Shown here: piece after piece, positions 60,001-64,000 of the stretch | How the letters are laid out: every line of letters begins with the position of its first letter | Numbering within the stretch: position 1 is the first letter of the stretch | Source of the DNA: Oreocharis arfaki | Lineage: Eukaryota > Chordata > Aves > Passeriformes > Paramythiidae | Length of the DNA: 64,000 bases | Direction: 5' to 3' | NCBI GenBank assembly: GCA_013398015.1 | Contig: VZRR01015206.1 | Location: 1 to 64,000 of the forward strand | Notes under the pieces: generated by a model | Database searches by the model: none | What the model was told of the DNA's origin: nothing | What the model saw: only the letters and a program-made list of their open reading frames with translations | Position numbers and translations under genes: made by a program

Positions 60001-61494
60001 CTGGAGCTGCGATGGGGATGGGAATGGGGTGGCAGCAGGGATGCATGGGGCCATTCGCCCGCTTGGGGGAATCACTCACTGAAATGAATCTGCATTAATT
60101 CATTTCCAATGATGACTGGATGAGCAGGAGTGTCAGGGCTGTCCTTTGCAGCAAGGGTAAATGCTCCCTGCTGGGAACACATTCAGTACTGGTTCGGTAG
60201 TTGTAGCATAAGGAATTGCAGAATCACGGAATGGTTCAGGTTGGAAGGGACCTTTAAGGGCCAACTAATCCAACCCTCAGCAGTGAGCAGGGATTCTTTA
60301 TCTAGATCAGATTGCTTAGAGCTCCGTCCAGCCTGACCTTGCAGGGACCTCATCACCAAATGTCCATCTGGCTCAGAGAGACCACTGGTAGGAGAGGCCT
60401 TCAACCTTCCCATGCGGATCTTGGGCACCTTCATGCACACTGCCAGCCACCCAGTAGCCTGGAAAACCCACAGAGCCTGAGATGCTCATCTTCCCTTAGG
60501 CTTTGGTCTTGCTTTCAAGCAGTGGGCTGCTCTAGTGAGTGGCAAAAGCAGTGACCAACAGAACAGCCAAATTCAGTGGTTCCCCGTGCATCTCACACAA
60601 GTTTAATGACCTTGTCATGGCAGTCCAGTGTTTGCCACCCTAGAACAAATGCAAAACAATTGTGATGATTCAATTACAGCTCCTGTTTTGAATTGCAATT
60701 TCGCTCCCTCTGTAGGTTAATTAGTAGCACAGCCCCAGGCTGTCTGTGGCAAGGGTTTGCAGCAAAGTACATTAAAATTCAGCTGCATGCCATTAATGAG
60801 CAGCAAGGTGCTTTTCCAGGCGCAGGCGTGCCTTCTTCCTTGCAGCACTCAGGTGCCATGCTGAGGGGCAGCACTAAATACTCAGTGGTGGTTGGGAGCT
60901 GATCTGTGGCTGGGAAGCCCCTGGCCTGCATCCCTGAGCTCCTGGAGGCTTGCTGGGTGATGCTTTTTGCATCCCTGTTGCTCCCTGTGCCTGTTCCTGG
61001 CTTGTATTGTGGGCCTGTCAGCTTGTATTGAGCTTTGTGGTTGGGTTTGAGATGCTTTGCTGGGTGGTGCAAAGGCCTGCTCTGATCCCCTTCAAGATGT
61101 CTGTGGAGGACGTTTCTTATCTGTAGGAGAAGAGCTGGAACCAGAATCAGCCAGTTCAGTTCTCTAGCCTGTGCGACCACCAGACCTATGGGAGTCTCCC
61201 AGATGACAGCCAGCGGGCCACAGAGCAGTTTCGGTGTCCATAGAAGATGTTCAGTGGAGTGATCAGTGCATGGAAAGGGAGAGACGGATGCAGATGGTGC
61301 TTTCCCTCTCTGCTCGTCCCTTCGGGTGGGGTTTGCCACAGGCTGGGGGCCACACAGGCTGCCACGGGCACTGCTCACAGCCTCTGCCTCTGCCTTCCTG
61401 CAGGTACATCGAGAGGAAAGCGTTCCTGGAGCGCGTGGATCACAGGCAGTTCGAAATCGAACGCGACATCAGACTGAGCAGGATGAAGCCCTGA
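30..61494 (+). CDS. CFDP1: CFDP1 (BCNT/Swc5-family chromatin protein), complete 7-exon coding region
   Basis: Joined exons 30-90, 156-264, 992-1223, 2792-2892, 17091-17195, 56269-56427 and 61404-61494 give 858 nt, 285 residues plus TGA; human CFDP1 has 299. Every junction is GT-AG and the phases agree (1, 2, 0, 2, 2, 2). Residues 1-134 are acidic and probably disordered, with DDDYVPS at 15-20, a Tyr-Ser-Glu-Asp-Asp motif just after, long Glu/Lys runs, and [10 protein letters not shown] at 109-118. Residues 135-203 are a Lys-rich linker containing FDFAGEEV (160-167). Residues 204-285 are the BCNT-C domain, ending SRMKP. By family knowledge CFDP1 is the vertebrate Swc5 counterpart, a nuclear SRCAP-complex factor that contacts H2A-H2B and supports H2A.Z deposition and chromosome organisation. 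The start is the first ATG of the CpG-rich 5' end, with A at -3. Identification is certain; bird origin is inferred from the CR1 repeats. Confidence 0.97.
91..155 (+). other. CFDP1: CFDP1 intron 1 (65 bp, very short)
   Basis: GTGAGT donor and TTGCAG acceptor enclose only 65 bases, near the lower limit for vertebrate introns. There is almost no pyrimidine tract; CGTTTGTGCTTGCAG is the best available. The likely branch point is CTCAC near 136-140, about 16 nt from the acceptor. Splicing is required, because exon 2 joins in frame only after its removal (G|GT GCG GAG TAT). Retention would shift the frame. Confidence 0.9.
112..138. repeat. 9-bp tandem repeat, three copies, inside intron 1
   Basis: CCGGCGGTC occurs at 112-120 and 121-129, and again as CCGGCGCTC (one mismatch) at 130-138. 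The third copy runs into the proposed branch-point region CTCAC. The array takes up 27 of the 65 intron bases, so gain or loss of a unit would change intron length substantially. Confidence 0.9.
156..264 (+). CDS. CFDP1: CFDP1 coding exon 2
   Basis: 109 nt, phase 1 in and phase 2 out, completing residue 21 and ending within Arg57. It begins with the conserved G-A-E-Y-S-E-D-D stretch, matching the human GGEYSEDD segment, then an acidic run (EEEPAD). It ends in an Arg/Pro-rich tract ([16 protein letters not shown]), whereas the human protein is Lys/Gln-rich at this point. Very high GC content probably drives the Arg/Pro replacement. The donor is CAG|GTACGG. Confidence 0.94.
265..991 (+). other. 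CFDP1: CFDP1 intron 2 (727 bp)
   Basis: The intron starts in the CpG island and becomes AT-rich. It carries one antisense CR1 3' end (about 544-765). The acceptor is preceded by a long T/C tract (959-989), TTTCTTC followed by a T run and then CTGCTTTCAG. No gene or RNA was recognised inside it. Confidence 0.9.
544..765 (-). mobile_element. CR1 LINE, 5'-truncated 3' end, antisense to CFDP1
   Basis: Read on the minus strand this is the standard avian CR1 3' region. The plus strand shows its complement: a degenerate octamer tail (CACAGAACCACAGGA), then GGTTTGGAAGGGACCTTAAA, CATGGGCAGGGACGCCTCCC, GACCAGGTTGCTCAGAGC and GGCCTTGAACACTTCCAGG. Its tail end is at the left. Truncation on the right lies near 760. 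Moderate divergence suggests an old but recognisable insertion. Confidence 0.93.
992..1223 (+). CDS. CFDP1: CFDP1 coding exon 3
   Basis: 232 nt, phase 2 in and 0 out; completes Arg57 and encodes residues 58-134. A short basic patch (RKRKKGG) leads into a long Glu/Lys-rich tract, then [16 protein letters not shown]; the human counterpart is KKKEDELWASFLNDVG. The exon ends in an Ala/Gln/Lys linker. The tryptophan-containing LWASF core is, from memory, among the most conserved N-terminal elements of the BCNT family. The acceptor has an excellent pyrimidine tract and the donor is AAG|GTAATG. Confidence 0.96.
1224..2791 (+). other. CFDP1: CFDP1 intron 3 (1,568 bp)
   Basis: Single-copy-looking intron sequence with a 20-A run at 1387-1406. 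The acceptor is TTTTGCTTTCTTCTTG followed by ATGTATTTTGTAG. I see no other gene, RNA or clear mobile element in it. Confidence 0.88.
1387..1406. repeat. Poly(A) homopolymer, 20 bases
   Basis: Uninterrupted A run following TTAAAAG. No retrocopy or SINE body was recognised next to it, and CR1 elements do not end in poly(A), so it is treated as a simple repeat. The length is likely to be variable and prone to sequencing error. Confidence 0.9.
2792..2892 (+). CDS. CFDP1: CFDP1 coding exon 4
   Basis: 101 nt, phase 0 in and 2 out; residues 135-167 plus two bases of Lys168. It encodes a Glu/Lys/Pro-rich linker and then [16 protein letters not shown], which aligns with human [16 protein letters not shown]. 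The donor is CAA|GTAAGT. The phase-2 exit means read-through into the intron meets TAA straight after Lys168. Confidence 0.96.
4646..4659. repeat. (TG)7 microsatellite
   Basis: Seven perfect TG units in intron 4. It is short and probably of low variability. Confidence 0.9.
11350..11388 (+). promoter_or_regulatory. Possible recursive splice site (acceptor directly abutting a donor)
   Basis: A pyrimidine-rich run (TTCACCTTTGCTTGTTTTC) leads into CAG at 11379-11381, followed immediately by GTGAGT at 11382-11387. No AG occurs between about 11328 and 11380, as expected upstream of a used acceptor, and TTCAC could serve as branch point. The arrangement matches the recursive-splicing ratchet motif known from long introns. 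It sits well inside the 14.2-kb intron 4. Use in vivo is inference only. Confidence 0.3.
17091..17195 (+). CDS. CFDP1: CFDP1 coding exon 5
   Basis: 105 nt, phase 2 in and 2 out; completes Lys168, encodes 169-202 and two bases of Gly203. The [18 protein letters not shown] stretch matches human VTKEVDATSKEAKSFFKQ, followed by a variable Ser/Ala/Pro linker. The acceptor has a long tract (TTTGTCTCTTTTCCTCCAAC before AG); the donor is GGG|GTGAGT. Because 105 is divisible by three and the phases match, skipping this exon would keep the frame. Confidence 0.96.
24051..24110. repeat. 30-bp tandem duplication, two copies
   Basis: Units 24051-24080 and 24081-24110 share TAGTGG(C/C)TCATTCATGG-type cores and the AAAATC that follows, at a period of exactly 30, with only a few mismatches (one near base 4, one near base 12, and the last two bases). 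It looks like a local slippage or duplication event. No function is apparent. Confidence 0.85.
25040..25241 (+). mobile_element. CR1 LINE, 5'-truncated 3' end, sense to CFDP1
   Basis: Sense-oriented CR1 3' region. It shows GAAGGTGGTGAGGC, CTCCCCAGAGAAGCTGTGG, AGGCCAGGTTGGATATGG, AGCAACCTGGTCTAGTGG, AAGGTGTCCCTGCCCACGG and TCAACCCAAACCATTC, ending in the octamer tail ATTCTAGGATTCTACGATT. The 5' end is truncated near 25040. A 285-codon antisense open frame across this region is a by-product, not a gene. Confidence 0.95.
32894..33178 (-). mobile_element. CR1 LINE, 5'-truncated 3' end, antisense to CFDP1
   Basis: The plus strand carries the complement of a CR1 3' end. It has a short tail (AATCCTACGATGG), TTTGGGTTGGAAGGGATC, TTGGGCAGGGACACTTTCCG, GACCAGGTTGCTCCAAGCC, GCCTTGAACACTTTCAGAG, AGGAATTTCTTCCTAATAAC and GTCCTATCACTACATGCCC. 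This is the longest and best preserved CR1 piece in the window, at about 285 bases. Confidence 0.95.
38105..38128. repeat. 12-bp perfect tandem duplication
   Basis: TTCATATTGACT occurs at 38105-38116 and again at 38117-38128 with no mismatch. It is a small local duplication in intron 5. Confidence 0.88.
42034..42351 (+). other. Exon-like open segment in intron 5 (unrecognised; possible poison exon or nested exon)
   Basis: The segment is bounded by a strong acceptor (TTTTTCTCCCCCTTTGC, then TAACAG) and a strong donor (AATG|GTGAGC). It is 318 nt, divisible by three, and one frame is open throughout (106 codons, phase 1 at both ends). Its 3' half is purine-rich, like exonic enhancers, and encodes a plausible helix ([18 protein letters not shown]). 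I do not recognise the peptide. The open frame does not fit CFDP1: joined to exon 5 (phase 2) the reading becomes Gly-Ser-Pro-stop, with TGA at 42041-42043, so inclusion would truncate CFDP1 before BCNT-C and should trigger nonsense-mediated decay. Chance occurrence in 39 kb of intron is quite possible. Confidence 0.3.
51640..51995 (+). mobile_element. Old, degenerate CR1-like LINE fragment, sense
   Basis: Recognisable CR1 body landmarks are ACCTGGGATTGTTTAGTCTAG, AGAGCAAGCTGGAGGGG, an ATATGAAAAGCTTTCAAAGACAT-type stretch, AAGGCTGCTGC, GAGGGAATGATCTGTTC and a diverged echo of the AAAAACTTC and GAAGTACTGAAAC parts. Divergence is much higher than in the other copies, indicating an ancient insertion. 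Both ends are approximate. Confidence 0.65.
52228..52259. repeat. Short G-rich direct repeat, period 20
   Basis: ATGGGGGGGAAG occurs at 52228-52239 and again at 52248-52259, separated by eight bases. No function is apparent. Confidence 0.8.
55780..55998 (+). mobile_element. Old CR1-like LINE 3' end, sense
   Basis: The 3' part reads GGGGTCAAACTAGATGATTT, AATGATCTCTTTTGGCCTG and AAAGCTCTCTGTTC, the typical ending of ancient amniote CR1 families (GTCAAACTAGATGATCTAATGG-type consensus). The preceding GATGCCTTCCAGAAAAC stretch also fits. It lies just 270 bases upstream of exon 6. The 5' boundary is uncertain. Confidence 0.75.
56269..56427 (+). CDS. CFDP1: CFDP1 coding exon 6 (first part of BCNT-C domain)
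   Basis: 159 nt, phase 2 in and 2 out; completes Gly203, encodes 204-255 and two bases of Gly256. The peptide [20 protein letters not shown] is identical to human, then [13 protein letters not shown] and [12 protein letters not shown]. The motif that is WESF in mammals is WENF here: codon 236 is AAC at 56366-56368. The human residue, Ser250, is a reported phosphorylation site. The donor is CGG|GTAAGA. Being 159 nt with equal phases, skipping would keep the frame but destroy the domain. Confidence 0.97.
56428..61403 (+). other. CFDP1: CFDP1 intron 6 (5.0 kb)
   Basis: It contains an antisense CR1 piece at 60218-60350, a perfect unused-looking donor (ACAG|GTAAGT) at 56592/56593, a CpG-containing AT-rich stretch at 56740-57010, and a cluster of TAAT-type sites at 60660-60800. 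The stretch 58.4-60.1 kb is GC-rich and open in several frames on both strands, which reflects few stop codons rather than genes. The acceptor before exon 7 is CTCTGCCTTCCTGCAG. Confidence 0.87.
60218..60350 (-). mobile_element. CR1 LINE, short 3' fragment, antisense to CFDP1
   Basis: The plus strand shows tail-like GCAGAATCACGGAATGG, then TTCAGGTTGGAAGGGACC, CTAATCCAACCCTCAGC, CTAGATCAGATTGCTTAGAG and GTCCAGCCTGACCTTG. The spacing and the AGCAGGGATTC part differ from the other copies, so it is probably a different CR1 subfamily. The right boundary is vague (60345-60385). Confidence 0.88.
61404..61494 (+). CDS. CFDP1: CFDP1 coding exon 7 (end of BCNT-C domain, stop codon)
   Basis: 91 nt, phase 2 in; completes Gly256 and encodes 257-285 with TGA at 61492-61494. 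The peptide runs [20 protein letters not shown] and then DIRLSRMKP. It differs from human by only three conservative changes (Asp to Glu, Leu to Ile, Lys to Arg). This is the most diagnostic part of the gene and alone identifies the family. Confidence 0.98.
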
Positions 61495-62150
61495 CGTGCC
61501 AGGGGTGGCCGTGGGGGATCCTGCCCCCTTCTGTGCCCCAGGGCTGGCTGGGGGCTGCCAGCCACCAACGACCACCAAGCACGGAAACTGTTCTCTACCC
61601 AAGACTCAGCCTGTATGTCTCAACGTACAGGGTTTTCCTTTTACTGTAATAGTTTGGGGAGGGTATTTGTCAATGGACAGGGGGCACTTTGAGGGTTAAA
61701 TGGCCCACCAGCTGATGGAAGACACTGGTGTGAATCTGGCAACAACTGTCCAAGGAGAAGAGGTGGTGGCACCCATCCTTTACCAATCCCAGGTGCTTCT
61801 GGCAGCAGGAGCCAAGGCTGGGAGAGTACTGGCATGTTTGGTGGTGAGAGTGGAGCTGCAGGAAGGTTTCATGGCTGCTGTGCATACGCAAGCTGTGGGC
61901 TGGAGCCCTTCTCCCTGCTCTGCCAGCCCCGCAGCACTCCCTGCCCCTCCGCCCTCTACTCCTGTCCAGACAAAGCCAGACTGTCTGTACTTGTTTGTGG
62001 GGTCTGATGATGCTGGGGGGAGGTTAAGCAAGCTGGTGAAGAAATCCTTCCTTGTTCACGCTGTCAAGAAGATGGGAGCAGCTGCAGCAGGCAGGAAGGG
62101 CCAGGATCTGAGTGTTCACGTGAATAAAGTATTCCATCCCAACACTCTTG
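61495..62150 (+). other. CFDP1: CFDP1 3' UTR
   Basis: This stretch runs from the stop codon to the expected cleavage region about 15-25 bases after AATAAA. It is roughly 650 nt and moderately GC-rich. A 169-codon frame from 61700 runs through it and past the cleavage site; it has no recognisable similarity and is not a gene. The exact cleavage base is not determinable from the sequence. Confidence 0.8.
62123..62128 (+). terminator. CFDP1: Polyadenylation signal AATAAA
   Basis: It is the only canonical AATAAA found between the CFDP1 stop codon and this point. A GT-rich downstream element, GTGGTTTGTG at 62163-62172, follows at the usual spacing. Cleavage is therefore expected near 62140-62150. 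Confidence 0.85.
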
Positions 62151-64000
62151 CATGCTGGCAGCGTGGTTTGTGCAGGAAGGAGAGGACAAAGAAATTAAGG
62201 ATCACATAGAGTAAGGAGTGTCTGACTGGAGTGATAAAAACCTCTCAGAGGTGCCCAGTGTGTGCCCTGATAGCAGCCTGGGGGTCAGAGCAACTGCTTG
62301 AATCACTTTCCCTCCTCAGTACTGGGGCTGGTGGTGCAACGAAATCCAGGATTGAGGGTGACAAGATCAATGTAGTCTTGTAACAGTGCTGCAGGAGTAA
62401 GGAAACCCATCCAAAGCATGGCCACACGAGGACTAAGTGCAGCTGCCTGGAAGGGCAGGCCAAGGCGCCTGGGTGTGGAACGAGCAGCCGGAGCTGGAGA
62501 CCAGCAATGCACCGTCATCCCGGCCATCCCTGCTGGCCTGGCTCTGGTGGAGTTTGGCAGCTCCCGATGTCTGGCCTGTGCACTTCCCTGGAGCAGAGGT
62601 ATTCACCAGCATTTCCCCACAGGATGCTCTGGGCCAGCTTGGTGGGGCAGCCCCTGCTGGTGCTGTGCCTGGAGAGAGCAGCACAAGCCCCAATCCTTTC
62701 CTGCCCGCCGGGCGAGCGATGCCGTCGCTGCCGATGGCCCCTTGCCTGCGGCTCTGAGCACGGTCTGAGCCTTGGGCTCATGTGTCCACTGCTGAGTCAG
62801 CCCCTGCTCTGTGGCCATGCTGCAGGATAGACGAGAACAAAACACCACGTGCTTGGGGAGCTGCAGCCTTTGGCGCCCCGTTCTGTACAGTATCAGCTGA
62901 AATGGACCTGCCTAAACAAGCCTGAAATTGGACAGAAACAAAACAACAGAGTGATGACATGTTTTCATCTCCAAACACTTCCAAGCCAGTTGCTGCTCTG
63001 GCTTAGGTTGCAAAAACCAGAGTCTCTGTGCAGGACACAGTTGTGGGGACATCCCAGCTTGGGGCTTCTGAGTGGCCGTGAGTGGCCCTGGCTGGACCTC
63101 AGTGGGGGCTGTGGAGCAAGATGGGTGCAGCTGCAATAGCTGGGCTGCCCTCCTGCCCTCTTTACAGGGTCCCTCCCAACAGGGACCCCAAGGCAGCCCA
63201 GGCTTGTTTTGCCACAGATCCCTGAAGATAGTGAGATGCTGAAGCAGCCACAAGCAGGGCTGGGCCTGCTGCAAGTGCTGAGAAGGCAGCCAGGGAAATG
63301 ATTTGCCTTTTGCTCTGCTGTTGCTGAAAAGGAGAGGAGGGAATATTTGGGAACTTCTCTGCCGTGTCCCCCATGACTGTCGCTGGACAGAGGCAGGGAA
63401 GGGTCACCCCTGCACAGGCTGGGCCCCCCTGGCATCTGGCTTCTGGGGGCTGCTGACCAAAACCTTTGCTGCAGCGTGAGTATCCCAGCTGCATTCTAGG
63501 GCCCCTTCTGCTCCAGCAGCTCGGCAGCACCAAGTAGGTAAGAAATGGAAAATAATTCTGTGCGTTGTATTATGAGCAAGAGCAGAACAGAGATGCAACA
63601 AGTACCCTTGGAGATCCCAAAGGCCAGAGGCACCAAAACCCAGCCTTGTTTTTAAAAGCATTAAAGAGCTCCAGGCTGTGTCCATAGTGAGTCCTGCAGC
63701 TGCATCTGGCTCTGGATGGCTGGGGGTGGCTTTGGATTCACATGCACACTAACAGTGTGTTAGAGGGATGTGGCCAGCACAACCTCCCCTGGCATGCTGG
63801 AGAACTGGGAGAACTGATGACCCCCAATTTATGGGATCTTGCCTGCCAGCCCCAGCTATGTTCTCCACAAACCCTCCAGCCTCTCCTCTGGAGTTTTTTC
63901 TTCTCTTCAGCTGAGCAAATGTGGAAAATCTTGAAATCTTGGAAGCAACCTGACCTGCTGGAAAAGTGCAGTTTAAAGGCAGTGGCTGAGAGCCTCAGCT
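62151..64000. other. 3' flank of CFDP1, no gene supported
   Basis: GC-rich single-copy-looking sequence. All six frames are open over parts of 62420-62850, where there is also a small CpG cluster (about 62700-62765). No splice-supported coding exon was recognised. In other vertebrates BCAR1 lies beyond the CFDP1 3' end, so its upstream region may start here; that is inferred from remembered synteny only. Confidence 0.6.

Noticed and set aside
60779..61378. A 199-codon minus-strand frame directly upstream of exon 7
   Set aside because: It is low-stop GC-rich intron without recognisable similarity, a promoter or splice sites.
2893..61403. Intronic tRNA, C/D or H/ACA snoRNA genes
   Set aside because: No A-box/B-box pair was seen on reading, and TGATGA words such as those near 7130, 9805 and 15517 lack a matching CTGA and terminal stem at suitable spacing. 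A covariance-model scan was not possible.
61700..62209. A 169-codon plus-strand frame in the 3' UTR
   Set aside because: It starts inside the UTR, runs past the AATAAA and expected cleavage site, and matches no family I know.

Overview
The window is vertebrate nuclear DNA holding one multi-exon protein gene, CFDP1 (craniofacial development protein 1, also called Bucentaur/BCNT; the vertebrate counterpart of yeast Swc5), on the plus strand. All seven coding exons can be placed at base resolution from splice signals, reading phase and similarity to the known CFDP1/BCNT protein. They join to an 858-nt reading frame (285 residues plus stop) between 30 and 61494. The organism is most likely a bird. 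The recognisable interspersed repeats are CR1 LINEs with avian-type 3' ends, no mammalian SINE or L1 was noticed, and repeat content is low. A turtle or crocodilian cannot be excluded from sequence alone.

Layout: 1-310 is a CpG-rich 5' end with the end of the 5' UTR, exon 1, a 65-bp intron and exon 2. Exons 3 and 4 follow within 3 kb. Intron 4 (14.2 kb), exon 5, intron 5 (39.1 kb), exon 6, intron 6 (5.0 kb) and exon 7 fill the window to 61.5 kb. The 3' UTR ends near 62.15 kb after one canonical AATAAA. The last 1.85 kb is 3' flank without a supportable gene. At least four fairly young and two old CR1 pieces lie in the introns.

The protein has an acidic, disordered N-terminal half (exons 1-3), a lysine-rich linker (exons 4-5) and the conserved BCNT-C domain (exons 6-7). 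By family knowledge it acts in the nucleus with the SRCAP-type chromatin remodeller that deposits H2A.Z.

No new multi-gene system is visible; most of the window is ordinary intron. The observations most worth checking are: the serine known to be phosphorylated in mammalian CFDP1 (WESF motif, human Ser250) is asparagine here; an exon-like 318-bp open segment in intron 5 (42034-42351) would be a poison exon if spliced into CFDP1; a juxtaposed acceptor/donor in intron 4 (11381/11382) resembles a recursive splice site; and the 65-bp intron 1 contains a three-copy 9-bp repeat running into its likely branch region. All similarity statements come from memory of the families; no database search was run.
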